From: Bradyrhizobium diazoefficiens
GTDB lineage: Bacteria; Pseudomonadota; Alphaproteobacteria; Rhizobiales; Xanthobacteraceae
NCBI RefSeq assembly: GCF_016616425.1
Contig: NZ_CP067101.1
Location: 5,518,001 to 5,582,000 of the forward strand
Length of the DNA: 64,000 nucleotides
Direction of reading: 5' to 3'
Positions 28,973 through 37,989 of the stretch are shown here, in pieces (positions within the stretch are counted from its first letter, which is position 1; the number at the start of each line of letters is the position of its first letter). The notes beneath the pieces are model-generated. The model did no database searches and had not been told where the DNA came from. It saw only the letters and a list, made by a program, of their open reading frames with translations. The translations under genes were made by a program, and so were the position numbers.

Positions 28973-29818
28973 ATGACGATTCAGACTGTCTCGACCAACA
29001 AATCCTACGGCGGCGTGCAGGGCGTGTACCGCCATGCCAGCCAGGCGACCGGCACCGACATGGTGTTCTCGGTCTATGTTCCCCCGCATGCCGATGGCGC
29101 CAGGCTGCCGGTGGTCTGGTATCTGTCCGGCCTCACCTGCACGCATGCCAACGTCACCGAGAAGGGCGAATTCCGCAAGGCATGTGCCGAGCTCGGCCTG
29201 ATCTTTGTCGCGCCCGACACCTCACCGCGCGGCCCCGACGTGCCTGGTGATGCCAATAATGCCTATGATTTTGGCTTAGGGGCCGGCTTCTATGTCGACG
29301 CCACGCAGGAGCCGTTCGCGCGCAATTATCGCATGTGGAGCTACGTGACCGACGAATTGCCGAAGCTGGTCGCCGAGAACTTTCCGGTCGACGCCAGGCG
29401 GCAATCGGTGATGGGACATTCGATGGGCGGTCACGGCGCGCTGACGGTGGCGCTGCGCAACCCGCACCGCTATCGCGCCGCGAGCGCCTTTGCGCCGATC
29501 GTGGCGCCCTCGCTTGTGCCCTGGGGCATCAAGGCGCTGACCGGCTATCTCGGACCGAACAGGGACGCCTGGCGCAGCCACGACACGGTGGCGCTGATCG
29601 AGGACGGCGCGACGTTTTCCGGCTTCCTGGTCGACGTCGGCGAGGCCGACAATTTCCTCAAGGAGCAGCTCAAGCCGGAGCTGCTCGAAGCCGCCTGCAC
29701 CAAGGCAGGCATCCCGCTGACACTGCGGCGTCAGGCGGGCTACGACCACAGCTATTATTTCATCTCGACCTTCATGGGCGATCATCTGCACTGGCATGCG
29801 GAAAAATTGAAGGGGTGA
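28973..29818 (+). CDS. fghA: S-formylglutathione hydrolase
   Basis: A 281-residue esterase D-type alpha/beta hydrolase that splits S-formylglutathione into formate and glutathione, the last step of glutathione-linked formaldehyde oxidation. The nucleophile is S150 in MGHSMGGHGALT; the acid lies around VDVGEADNFL and the His in GYDHSYYFI. GGAG lies 8 bases before the ATG at 28973. The partner genes frmA and gfa are 27 kb away in the same island. Confidence 0.92.
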   Translation: MTIQTVSTNKSYGGVQGVYRHASQATGTDMVFSVYVPPHADGARLPVVWYLSGLTCTHANVTEKGEFRKACAELGLIFVAPDTSPRGPDVPGDANNAYDFGLGAGFYVDATQEPFARNYRMWSYVTDELPKLVAENFPVDARRQSVMGHSMGGHGALTVALRNPHRYRAASAFAPIVAPSLVPWGIKALTGYLGPNRDAWRSHDTVALIEDGATFSGFLVDVGEADNFLKEQLKPELLEAACTKAGIPLTLRRQAGYDHSYYFISTFMGDHLHWHAEKLKG

Positions 29819-29874
29819 TCTCTTTCCTCTTCCCCTTGTAGGAGAAGGTACAGGGGCGCACGCAGACAGAAGAG

Positions 29875-30378
29875 TCAGTCCGGCTTCCCGTAATTCGGCG
29901 CGAGCAGCCGGTTGCGGATCAGATAACTCATCGTGCGCGTCCAGGATTCGTCAGTGTTGCCGCGCATGTCGGCGCTCGCCGCCGTGATCATGGCGCCGGT
30001 CTTCACGTCGCGCAAATAGACGTTGAGGTTGATGATCAGGTTCGAGACCTTCTGCACCATGCCGGTGATCTCCAGGTCGGCACCGAGCTGCCCAGCGAGC
30101 TTGAGATCGCAGCCGCCGCAGGCCTGCAAGTTGGCGTGACGGGCGGCATCCCTCACCGGCGCGATGTCGAGCACCTGGAACCTGCCGGAATCGGCCAGTT
30201 CCTTGCGCAGCTGCTCGCTGATGCGCAAGAGCCGCGCCTCTTCGGGTCTGGAGCCGTAGAATTCGCCGGGCAGGCTGGTGTCGATCAGCTCGAAATCGAA
30301 CACGGCCAGCTTCGGCGGATCGGCGAATGCGGCCGCCGGCATCAACAGCAAAGCGGCGATCATCGTCAATGCTCGCAT
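29875..30378 (-). CDS. Periplasmic DUF2380/DUF3280-type protein of PQQ-dehydrogenase clusters
   Basis: A 167-residue exported protein with signal peptide (TMIAALLLMPAAAFA) and a core beginning PPKLAVFDFELIDTSLPGE. Further on are the paired Cys of QACGGCDLKLAGQLGA and NLNVYLRDVKTGAMITA. The fold looks like bacterial lipoprotein/curli-type domains that form small alpha-beta units. Homologues sit beside the PQQ-associated ABC transporter in methylotroph clusters, which is also the arrangement here (divergent from it). Function unknown. The start at 30378 fits the signal peptide. Confidence 0.7.
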   Translation of the reverse strand: MRALTMIAALLLMPAAAFADPPKLAVFDFELIDTSLPGEFYGSRPEEARLLRISEQLRKELADSGRFQVLDIAPVRDAARHANLQACGGCDLKLAGQLGADLEITGMVQKVSNLIINLNVYLRDVKTGAMITAASADMRGNTDESWTRTMSYLIRNRLLAPNYGKPD

Positions 30379-30506
30379 GATCGTGATTCCAGACCTCGCC
30401 TGCGCGGGACGAAATGCGGGGTTGCATGCCCTGACAAATCGGTCATGCTTGAAGCAGAGACAATTCTCCACCTGCGGTCAAGCCGGGGAGATCGTTCGGA
30501 GGAAAC

Positions 30507-31688
30507 ATGATCCGATGGTTGGCCGGTCTGATCGGCGTTGGTCTTGCTGCGACGAGCGCGCTCGCGGCGGAGCCTGCCCTGATCGGCGTCGGCTATCTCG
30601 GCGTCGCCGGCACCCGATCGACCCTGTCGCTGGTCGAGCAGCCCACGGAGAATGACGGCGTCGCCGGCGCGCGGCTCGCGATCCAGGACAACAACACCAC
30701 CGGAAAATTCCTCAATCAGCGCTTTACGCTGGAGGAGCGCCGCATCAAGGAAGGCGAGGACCCGGTGCAGGCCGCAACCGCGCTGGCGGAGGAGAACGGC
30801 TTCATCATCGCGGACCTCCCGGCCGATGCACTCTTGAAGGTGGCCGACGCCTTGCGCGACCGTGGCACGCTTCTGTTCAACGCGGGGGCGATCGACGAGC
30901 GGTTGCGCGAGGCCGATTGCCGCGCCAATGTGATCCATACCGCGCCGACGCGCGCGATGCTGGCGGATGCGCTCGGGCAGTACCTGGTTTGGAAGAAGTG
31001 GTCGCGCTGGCTGCTGGTGGTCGGCTCGCATGACAAGGACAAGCTGTTCGCCGATGCGCTCCGGCGCACCGCCAAGCGGTTCGGCGCCAAGATCGTGCAG
31101 GAGCGCACTTTCGAGGACAAAGGCGGCGCACGCCGCACCGACTCGGGCATCACGCTGATCCAGCGCCAGATGCCGGTCTTTACGCAGCAAGCTCCCGCCT
31201 ACGACGTGCTGGTCGCCGCCGACGAGAGCGAGGTGTTCGGTGCCTATCTGCCCTATCGCACCTGGGATCCGCGGCCCGTCGCGGGCTCCGCCGGCCTCGT
31301 GCCGCGCAGCTGGGATGCGGCGCAGGACCAGTGGGGGGCGATCCAGATGCAGAACCGCTTCATGAAGCTGAATTCACGGCACATGACGGCCCTCGACATG
31401 CAGGCCTGGACCGCAGTGCGCATGATTGGCGAGGCCACCTCGCGTACCAACTCAGGTGACGTGAAGAAGGTGACGGACTTCATCAAGGGCCCGGACTTCT
31501 CGGTCGCCGCTTTCAAGGGCACGCGGCTGACCCTGCGCGACTGGAACCTGCAGCTGCGCCAGCCGATCCTCCTGGTTGACGGCCGCATGGTGGTGTCGGT
31601 CTCGCCGCAGGAGGGATTTCTGCACCAGGTCTCCGAGCTCGACACGCTCGGCTATGACCGTCCGGAGAGCAAGTGCAAGCTGAAGTGA
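30507..31688 (+). CDS. PQQ-dehydrogenase-associated ABC transporter substrate-binding protein (PedA/LutA-like)
   Basis: A 393-residue periplasmic binding protein of the branched-chain amino-acid receptor fold, with signal peptide LAGLIGVGLAATSALA. It begins IGVGYLGVAGTRSTLSLVEQ and contains GARLAIQDNNTTGKFLNQRF and WAAIQMQNRF-like segments of the family that accompanies PQQ alcohol dehydrogenases. It heads an operon with a beta-propeller protein, ATPase and permease. Equivalent systems are PedA1A2BC of Pseudomonas putida, needed for growth at low lanthanum, and the lut cluster of Methylorubrum. Ligand identity is not established. Confidence 0.85.
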   Translation: MIRWLAGLIGVGLAATSALAAEPALIGVGYLGVAGTRSTLSLVEQPTENDGVAGARLAIQDNNTTGKFLNQRFTLEERRIKEGEDPVQAATALAEENGFIIADLPADALLKVADALRDRGTLLFNAGAIDERLREADCRANVIHTAPTRAMLADALGQYLVWKKWSRWLLVVGSHDKDKLFADALRRTAKRFGAKIVQERTFEDKGGARRTDSGITLIQRQMPVFTQQAPAYDVLVAADESEVFGAYLPYRTWDPRPVAGSAGLVPRSWDAAQDQWGAIQMQNRFMKLNSRHMTALDMQAWTAVRMIGEATSRTNSGDVKKVTDFIKGPDFSVAAFKGTRLTLRDWNLQLRQPILLVDGRMVVSVSPQEGFLHQVSELDTLGYDRPESKCKLK

Positions 31689-31698
31689 GGGCAATAAA

Positions 31699-32679
31699 GT
31701 GAGGACCTGGATGTTGCGCATGTGGCGTGTGGGGCTCTTGTCCGGATTGGCGCTGGCGGCAGCGCCCGCGCATGCGTTCGTCGCCTATGTCTCGAACGAG
31801 AAGAGCAACACGGTCTCCGTGATCGATACCGACAGCTGGACCGTGACCAAGACCATCAAGGTCGGCCAGCGCCCGCGCGGCATCGAGTTCACGCGCGACG
31901 GCAAGTTCGTCATGGTTGCGGTCGGCGACGACGACACCATCCAGGTGATCGACGCGAAGACGCAAGCCGTCGTGGACAGCCTGCCCTCCGGACCCGACCC
32001 GGAATTGTTCGCCCAGGATGCCGCCGGCAAGATTCTCTATGTCGCCAACGAAAACGACAACACGGTAACCGTGATCGACCTCGAGAAGCGCGCCCGGCTT
32101 GGCGACATCCAGGTCGGCGTCGAGCCCGAGGGCATGACCATCAGCCCCGACGGCAAGACGCTGATCAACACGTCGGAAACGACCAACATGGCGCATTTCA
32201 TCGACACCTCGTCGCGCCAGATCGTCGGCAACGTGCTGGTCGATGCGCGGCCGCGCTTTGCCGAGTTCAAGCACGACTCTTCGGAAGTGTGGGTGTCCTC
32301 CGAGATCGGCGGCACCGTCTCGATCATCGATCCAAAAAAGCACGAGGTGATCGGCAAGGTGACGTTCGAGATTCCGGGCCTGCGGAAAGAGGCGATCCAG
32401 CCGGTCGGCATCGGCATGACCAAGGACGACAAGACCGCCTTCGTCGCGCTCGGGCCCGCCAACCGCGTTGCCGTCGTCGATGTTGCGACGCGCAAGGTGA
32501 CGAAATACCTGCTGGTGGGACAGCGGGTCTGGCACATGGCGTTCACGCCCGATGAAAAATATCTGCTCACCACCAATGGCGTCTCGAACGACGTCTCCGT
32601 CATCGATGTCGCCGCGCAAAAGGTCACCAAGACCATCCAGGTGGGCGAACTGCCCTGGGGCATCACGATCGCGCCATGA
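31699..32679 (+). CDS. PQQ-catabolism-associated beta-propeller protein (YVTN repeats)
   Basis: A 326-residue exported protein; signal peptide through residue 26 (LLSGLALAAAPAHA) and about seven propeller blades with repeated YVSNEKSNTVSVID-, YVANENDNTVTVID- and TTNGVSNDVSVID-like strands. It is the propeller partner always found with this ABC transporter. It starts GTG 31699, ten bases after the binding protein, or ATG 31711, which has GAGG at better spacing. The stop overlaps the ATPase start by four bases (ATGA), indicating coupling. A scaffold or metal/ligand carrier role is inference. Confidence 0.85.
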   Translation: MRTWMLRMWRVGLLSGLALAAAPAHAFVAYVSNEKSNTVSVIDTDSWTVTKTIKVGQRPRGIEFTRDGKFVMVAVGDDDTIQVIDAKTQAVVDSLPSGPDPELFAQDAAGKILYVANENDNTVTVIDLEKRARLGDIQVGVEPEGMTISPDGKTLINTSETTNMAHFIDTSSRQIVGNVLVDARPRFAEFKHDSSEVWVSSEIGGTVSIIDPKKHEVIGKVTFEIPGLRKEAIQPVGIGMTKDDKTAFVALGPANRVAVVDVATRKVTKYLLVGQRVWHMAFTPDEKYLLTTNGVSNDVSVIDVAAQKVTKTIQVGELPWGITIAP

Positions 32680-33482
32680 CCGGCCCTGCTCCGCTCCCCG
32701 AACCGCACGAGACGCCGAGGCGAGAAGCGGCCGCGGTGCCGGCGCTGGCGATCGACGGCGTCAGCCACGCCTATGGGCCGCGCCGGGCATTGATCGATGT
32801 CTCCTTCGACGTGCGACCGGCGAGCTTCACGGCCCTGCTCGGCCTCAACGGCGCCGGCAAGAGCACGCTGTTCTCGCTCATCACGCGCCTGTTCGGCATC
32901 CAGAGCGGCCGCGTCGGCATTTTCGGTCATGACATCAGCAAGAGCCCCGGCGAGGCGCTGCGGCTGCTGGGGGTCGTGTTCCAGCCGCGCACGCTCGACC
33001 TCGACCTGTCGCTGACGCAGAACCTGCTCTACCACGCCGCGCTCCATGGCATCGGCCGCCGCGAGGCCGCCGCACGCAGCGCCGAGTTGCTCGGCCGCAT
33101 CGGGCTCGAAGAGCGCGCCGGCAGCAAGGTGCGCGATCTCTCCGGCGGACAGATGCGGCGGCTGGAGATCGCACGGGCGCTGCTGCACCGGCCGCGGCTG
33201 CTGCTGCTCGACGAGCCGACCGTCGGCCTCGACGTCAAGGCGCGCGCCGACATCATCAGCCAGGTCCGCCACCTCGTGACCGAGCAAGGCATCGGCGTGC
33301 TCTGGGCCACGCATCTGTTCGACGAGATCATGCCCAGTGACGACCTCGTGGTGCTGCACCAGGGCAAGGTGCTGGCGCGGGGGCCGGTGAGCCGCGTCAT
33401 TACCGAGGCCGGCGCGCAGGACGTCAACACCGCCTTCATGCGCCTGACCGGCGCGCAAACCATGCCGGGAGGCGGCGCATGA
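32676..33482 (+). CDS. ABC transporter ATPase, PQQ-dehydrogenase-associated (PedB/LutE-like)
   Basis: A 268-residue ATPase. Walker A is GLNGAGKST near residue 67, the Q-loop is VVFQPRTLDLDLS, the signature is LSGGQMRRLEIARALL near 155, Walker B LLLLDEPTVGLD and the switch His in ATHLFDE. The N-terminal 20 residues are a Pro-rich extension. It overlaps both neighbours by ATGA junctions, so it is stoichiometrically coupled to the propeller protein and the permease. Its architecture is of the export/ABC-2-type subfamily rather than a classic importer. Confidence 0.88.
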   Translation: MTGPAPLPEPHETPRREAAAVPALAIDGVSHAYGPRRALIDVSFDVRPASFTALLGLNGAGKSTLFSLITRLFGIQSGRVGIFGHDISKSPGEALRLLGVVFQPRTLDLDLSLTQNLLYHAALHGIGRREAAARSAELLGRIGLEERAGSKVRDLSGGQMRRLEIARALLHRPRLLLLDEPTVGLDVKARADIISQVRHLVTEQGIGVLWATHLFDEIMPSDDLVVLHQGKVLARGPVSRVITEAGAQDVNTAFMRLTGAQTMPGGGA

Positions 33483-34327
33483 GCAGCATCACCACGCGCG
33501 AGGTGCCGCGCGGCTTCTCCGCCGCCGAGTACATGACCTGCCTCACCGGCATCGTCTGGCGCGAGGGCTTGCGCTTCCTGCATCAGCGCGAGCGCTTCGT
33601 CTCGGCGTTGGTGCGACCCCTGGTGTGGCTGTTCATCTTCGCCGCCGGCTTCCGCCAGGTGCTCGGCATCTCCATCATCCCGCCCTACGAGACCTACATC
33701 CTCTACGAGGTCTATATCGCGCCCGGGCTGATGGCGATGATCCAGCTCTTCAACGGCATGCAATCCTCGCTCTCGATGGTCTACGACCGCGAGATGGGGA
33801 ACATGCGCACGCTGCTGGTGAGCCCGCTGCCGCGCGGGTACCTGCTGTTCTGCAAGCTGCTCGCGGGCACCGCAGTGTCGCTGCTCCAGGTCTATGCGTT
33901 TCTCCTGATCGCCTGGTTCTGGGACATCACTCCGCCGCCATCAGGCTACCTCACCGTGCTGCCGGCGCTGATCCTGTCCGGGCTGATGCTGGGCTCGCTC
34001 GGCATGCTGATCTCCTCCGGCATCAAGCAGCTCGAGAATTTCGCCGGGGTGATGAATTTCGTCATTTTCCCGATGTTCTTCGCCTCCTCCGCGCTCTATC
34101 CGCTCTGGCGGGTGCAGGAGGGCAGTCCTTATCTGTACTATCTCTGCGAGGCCAATCCGTTCACCCATGCTGTCGAGCTGATACGTTTTGCACTCTACGG
34201 GCAAATCAACTGGATCTCGCTGGCCGTGGTCGCGACTTGCACAATCGTCTTCATGATCGGCGCGATTTGGGCCTATGATCCCTCGCGTGGGCTGGCGCGA
34301 CGAGGGCCCGCAGGAGGCGAAGGATGA
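33479..34327 (+). CDS. ABC-2-type permease, PQQ-dehydrogenase-associated (PedC/LutF-like)
   Basis: A 282-residue inner-membrane protein with about six membrane helices and the ABC-2 motif MVYDREMGNMRTLLVSPLPRG at about residues 100-120. This matches the permease of the PQQ alcohol dehydrogenase ABC system. An ABC-2 permease paired with a periplasmic binding protein is an unusual mix, since ABC-2 permeases normally export. It overlaps the ATPase upstream and a periplasmic protein gene downstream by four bases each. Confidence 0.86.
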   Translation: MSSITTREVPRGFSAAEYMTCLTGIVWREGLRFLHQRERFVSALVRPLVWLFIFAAGFRQVLGISIIPPYETYILYEVYIAPGLMAMIQLFNGMQSSLSMVYDREMGNMRTLLVSPLPRGYLLFCKLLAGTAVSLLQVYAFLLIAWFWDITPPPSGYLTVLPALILSGLMLGSLGMLISSGIKQLENFAGVMNFVIFPMFFASSALYPLWRVQEGSPYLYYLCEANPFTHAVELIRFALYGQINWISLAVVATCTIVFMIGAIWAYDPSRGLARRGPAGGEG

Positions 34328-34947
34328 AGGTTCGGGTTCTGGCGATGGCCATACTCTTGTCGACCTTTGCGCTTGCAGCCGCGAGCACGGCCGCACGCGC
34401 GGCCGATCCGCGCTATCCCAACTGGCCCTGCGCGCAAGCCAAGGTGCCGGAGATTTCGCTGGCAGCCGTCTGGGCCGGCCCGGCGCTCGACGATGTACAG
34501 AGCAAGTGGAAGGACGACGCCAAGATCAGCGCGCTGGTCGCAAAACTGTCGGCGCGCAAGACGCCGCTCGACGAGGCCGAGAAGTCCGTGAAGGAATTTC
34601 TCGCCGCCTCCGCCGACAAGACCGCGACCGCAAAGCTCCTGTTCGCCGGCCTGTTCGACACGCTCAACGCCCAGCGCTCCCAGGTGATGAACGGGCTCGA
34701 ACGTGTCAGCCGCAAGCAACGCGATGCGGCCGACAAGATTCGCGAGGAGACAATTGCGCTTCAGGCACTGCAGAGCGCTACGCCCCGGGATGAAGCCAAG
34801 ATCGAAGCGCTCAGCAACGAGCTGATCTGGAAGACCCGCATCTTCGAAGATCGCAACAAGGTCGTGCGATTCGTCTGCGAGGTTCCAACCACGATCGACC
34901 AGCGCCTGTTCGCGCTCGGACGCGTGATCCAGCAGGAAATGGAATAG
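34324..34947 (+). CDS. Periplasmic protein of unknown function in the PQQ-ABC operon
   Basis: A 207-residue exported protein (signal peptide AILLSTFALAAASTAARA), then ADPRYPNWPCAQAKVPEISL and a long helical, probably coiled-coil region (ALVAKLSARKTPLDEAEKSVKEFL; VSRKQRDAADKIREETIALQ). Two cysteines, in the WPCAQ and FVCEV segments, could form a disulfide linking the ends. The ATGA overlap with the permease shows it belongs to the operon. It may correspond to one of the exported lut-cluster proteins of methylotrophs; no activity is known. Confidence 0.78.
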   Translation: MKVRVLAMAILLSTFALAAASTAARAADPRYPNWPCAQAKVPEISLAAVWAGPALDDVQSKWKDDAKISALVAKLSARKTPLDEAEKSVKEFLAASADKTATAKLLFAGLFDTLNAQRSQVMNGLERVSRKQRDAADKIREETIALQALQSATPRDEAKIEALSNELIWKTRIFEDRNKVVRFVCEVPTTIDQRLFALGRVIQQEME

Positions 34948-35086
34948 TGTCAGCGTCTCGCTGACGGCCGCCACAGGTTCCCGGATTGGCCCCGAGGAGC
35001 GTTAACCTTTGCCTCCGCTATTTGCCGGAACCAAATCGATCAGGGACGGCTTGTCGAGGTGAACTCCAAGACGTCGGGAGGCCTCG

Positions 35087-35389
35087 ATGGGAACCACGAG
35101 ATTCATCTGCGCGGGCGCCGCGGCCCTCAGCATGCTCGCAACCAGCGCTCTTGCTGACGACATGACCGGAATGGTCACGCGGATCGATCGGCTCAACAAC
35201 ACCATTTCGATCCAGCAGACGCAGAAGGGCACCGTCGGCGGCAGTGCGGGCGGCGCCGGCACGCTCCAGGAATACAAGACCAAGGACGCTGCAATGCTGG
35301 ACGCCGTTCATGCCGGCGACAGGGTGAGCTACTCCGCAACCGACAACAACGGCACGGGCATGCTGACGAAGTTGGAGAAGCAAAAGTAG
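35087..35389 (+). CDS. Small periplasmic CusF/DUF1344-like OB-fold protein
   Basis: A 100-residue exported protein (signal peptide ICAGAAALSMLATSALA) with a small beta-barrel pattern: DDMTGMVTRIDRLNNTISIQ then EYKTKDAAMLDAVHAGDRVSYSA. This resembles CusF-like metal-binding and DUF1344 proteins. The Met/His/Trp ligands of true CusF are not clearly present. It stands alone, convergent with the rhodanese-like gene, inside the PQQ island. A metal-handling role is only suggested. Confidence 0.65.
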   Translation: MGTTRFICAGAAALSMLATSALADDMTGMVTRIDRLNNTISIQQTQKGTVGGSAGGAGTLQEYKTKDAAMLDAVHAGDRVSYSATDNNGTGMLTKLEKQK

Positions 35390-35445
35390 GCCTTGCTTCG
35401 CCTCTCCCCCAAGGCGGGGCGAGGGAGCATACCTGCGCTCGATCG

Positions 35446-36006
35446 CTACTGCTCTGGCCGCGTCTCCGGTCGTGCCTCTTCGGTCGGGAGCTTGGCGCGC
35501 TCCCAGCCGTCGGTGCCGTCGGGATACCAGGCGATGTTGGAATACCCGTGAGCGAGAGCGCGCTTGGCGGCGTTCCAGGACATCCAGCAGTCGGCAAGGC
35601 AATAGATCACCAGCAGCGCGGCCTTGTCGCCGCCCGAGGCACGGGCAAGCCCGCGCCGGAAATAGTCCTCCATGGCCGGCGGCAAATTGGCATAGCCGGT
35701 ATCCGGCAGCCAGATGCTGCCCGGAATGTTCTTGCGGGGCGCATCGCGCCACACCGTGCCGGCGGGAAGATTCTTCGGCTTCGGCGGGCGCGGCAGGACG
35801 TCGATGAACGCGCCGCTCTTCGCACGCCAGATTGCTTCGGCTTCCGCCGTGGTGAGCACGCGCGCGCCGGCGAGCGTCGCTGGCACCGGAGCGCGATAAT
35901 TGTCGGCGCGATAACCCTCGGGCTCGAACGGCTCCTGCTGCCGCGCCACGCCCGGCGCCGCCAGCAGGGTCGCGACGAGCACAGCGGCAAGAGACCGCCT
36001 CGTCAT
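35446..36006 (-). CDS. PQQ-dependent catabolism-associated CXXCW-type rhodanese-like protein
   Basis: A 186-residue exported protein (signal peptide AAVLVATLLAAPGVA) with a rhodanese-like fold. The family motif reads C136-L-A-D-C140-W, followed by MSWNAAKRALAHGYSNIAWYPDGTDGWE, the most conserved part of the family. Proteins of this type occur only with PQQ alcohol dehydrogenase systems; a thiol relay or cofactor-assembly job has been proposed but is unproven. Its ATG overlaps the stop of the XoxJ-like gene (ATGA at 36003-36006). Confidence 0.87.
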   Translation of the reverse strand: MTRRSLAAVLVATLLAAPGVARQQEPFEPEGYRADNYRAPVPATLAGARVLTTAEAEAIWRAKSGAFIDVLPRPPKPKNLPAGTVWRDAPRKNIPGSIWLPDTGYANLPPAMEDYFRRGLARASGGDKAALLVIYCLADCWMSWNAAKRALAHGYSNIAWYPDGTDGWERAKLPTEEARPETRPEQ

Positions 36007-36884
36007 GGCGTCTTCTTGGCCGCCTCCGCACTGAGCGGCCGATCACTCTCGTCGAGCAGCGGTACGCCGAAGTCGACCAGGATCTTGTTGATTTCGCCCT
36101 GGTTCTCCTGGATCAGCTTGTTGAGCTGTCGCTTCCAGTTCTGGTCGGCGGGACGCACGCCCATGCCGATACGATAGGTCAGCTTCGGCCCGGTGGTTTC
36201 CTTCACCAGCAGCGTGACGTGAAGCGAGCCGGCCTTCTTCGCGTAGTAGCCGGCCATGGGTCCCCACAGCACGCCGGCGTCGATCTTGCCAGCAGCGAGG
36301 TCGTCGATCATGGCCTGCGCCGAATTGTCGTAGCGCGTGTCGATCATCAACGGATAGGGCTTTGCATCGCGCATCAGGCCGGCAATGGCCATGTTGGTCG
36401 CCGGCGGCGTTCCGGCGACGATGCCGACATGCTTGCCCTTCAATCTCGGGTCCTCGAGCGTATCGACGTCCTCGAGCCCACTGCCGGCCTTGGCGACCAG
36501 CGCATAGGTCGTGCGGTAATAGGGATTGGTGCCCTGCACGATGTCATCGCCTTGCGGAAAGCCCATGATGACGTCGCACCGATGCGCACCCAGCGTCATC
36601 CGCACGAAGCCGGTGGCCTGCGGGAAGAAGACGTAGTCGAGCTTCTTCTGGAGCTTGTCCGCAAACAGCTCGGCCAGCTTGTTCTCGAACCCCTCGCCCT
36701 TCTCGTTCGAGAACGGCATGTTGCGCGGATCGGCGCAGACGCGCAGCACCTTGGGATCGACCAGTTCGAATGAGAGATCTCCGGTCTCATTCGTCTGCGC
36801 GATGGCAACATCGCCAAGCCCACAGGATGCAACCAGGACCCACAGTGAAAACAACCAGCGACAATGTCGTCCGGCCTCCGTCAT
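36003..36884 (-). CDS. XoxJ/MoxJ-like periplasmic binding protein
   Basis: A 293-residue exported solute-binding-type protein of the quinoprotein-dehydrogenase-associated class. After the signal peptide comes LRVCADPRNMPFSNEKGEGFENKLAEL, then DVIMGFPQGDDIVQGTNPYYRTTYA and GVLWGPMAGYYAKKAG, typical of XoxJ. XoxJ is thought to help activate or mature XoxF in the periplasm. The ATG at 36884 has AGGAGGAAG upstream. A second XoxJ-like gene lies at 51060. Which dehydrogenase each serves is not clear. Confidence 0.85.
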   Translation of the reverse strand: MTEAGRHCRWLFSLWVLVASCGLGDVAIAQTNETGDLSFELVDPKVLRVCADPRNMPFSNEKGEGFENKLAELFADKLQKKLDYVFFPQATGFVRMTLGAHRCDVIMGFPQGDDIVQGTNPYYRTTYALVAKAGSGLEDVDTLEDPRLKGKHVGIVAGTPPATNMAIAGLMRDAKPYPLMIDTRYDNSAQAMIDDLAAGKIDAGVLWGPMAGYYAKKAGSLHVTLLVKETTGPKLTYRIGMGVRPADQNWKRQLNKLIQENQGEINKILVDFGVPLLDESDRPLSAEAAKKTP

Positions 36885-37011
36885 CGCGCTTCCTCCTTGT
36901 TTTGTTTGAATGCTATCCATGCAACGCATGACGCGCCATGCTTTGGCAAGCCTTATTGGCTTCGCCTTGTTGCAGTGCAATGCAGCAAGCCCTTTGAACT
37001 GAGGCGGAAAA

Positions 37012-37938
37012 GTGTCTCGCATCGCACGAGTGATCGCAGCCTTGTCCCTGCTGGGGATAGCAACGCTAGCACGCGCCGGAGCGATCGAATTGCCTGTGAG
37101 CGAAGTCGCACCGGGAATCTTCGTACATTCCGGGGCCATTGCCCTGATGACCCGCGAGAACGAGGGCGACATCGCCAATGTCGGCTTCATCGTGGGCGAT
37201 GATGCGGTGGCCGTCATCGACACCGGCGGCAGCCTCCGCGAAGGCGAGGCCCTGCTGGCCGCCGTGCGGGCCCGCACGGCCAAGCCGATTCGCTACGTCA
37301 TCAACACTCACGGCCATCCCGACCATGTGTTCGGCAATGCTGCCTTCGCAACCGGAGACACGAGCTTCGTCGGCCATAGCAGGCTGCCGCAGGCGCTCGC
37401 GACGCGCGGGCCCTATTATCTTGACAATTTTCGCCGCATCATGGGCAGCGAGTTGATAGATCCCGTAAAGATCATTGCCCCTACCGTGCTGGTTTCGGAC
37501 ACGATGACGCTCGATCTCGGATCGCGCCGCCTGACCTTGCGCGCCTGGCGGGCCGGGCACAGCGACAGCGACCTGACCGTGTACGACGAGACGACCAAGA
37601 CCCTGTTCGCCGGCGATCTCGTCTTTCTCCGCCACATTCCGGTCGTGGACGGCAGCATCCGCGGTTGGCTCGACACGTTGAAAGAATTGGAAGCCATCCC
37701 GGCGCGACGCGTCGTTCCCGGTCACGGACCCGTGAGCGACTGGCCTGCCGCGCTGAGCGATGAACGGCGCTACCTGTCAACGCTGCTGTCCGACGTCCGC
37801 GCGTTGAACAAGAAGGGCGAGTCGATCCGGGCTGCCGCCGACAAGGCCGCCGCTGAGGAGCGGCCGCGTTGGGAACTGTTCGGCGACTACAACGCCCGGA
37901 ACGCAACCGCAGCCTTTTCAGAAATTGAATGGGAGTAG
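37012..37938 (+). CDS. Quinoprotein relay system zinc metallohydrolase
   Basis: A 308-residue exported metallo-beta-lactamase-fold protein. Metal ligands are visible in [14 protein letters not shown] near residue 100, in [14 protein letters not shown] and in [11 protein letters not shown], with a final His in [11 protein letters not shown]. The family (SoxH-related) co-occurs with PQQ dehydrogenases and the SoxYZ-like carrier encoded next, forming a proposed relay. It starts with GTG at 37012 after GAGG. Substrate unknown. Confidence 0.85.
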   Translation: MSRIARVIAALSLLGIATLARAGAIELPVSEVAPGIFVHSGAIALMTRENEGDIANVGFIVGDDAVAVIDTGGSLREGEALLAAVRARTAKPIRYVINTHGHPDHVFGNAAFATGDTSFVGHSRLPQALATRGPYYLDNFRRIMGSELIDPVKIIAPTVLVSDTMTLDLGSRRLTLRAWRAGHSDSDLTVYDETTKTLFAGDLVFLRHIPVVDGSIRGWLDTLKELEAIPARRVVPGHGPVSDWPAALSDERRYLSTLLSDVRALNKKGESIRAAADKAAAEERPRWELFGDYNARNATAAFSEIEWE

Positions 37939-37989
37939 CGGTCGCGCTACGATAGGTGCGGGAGATCGGCTTCGCTGACTCCGGGGACC

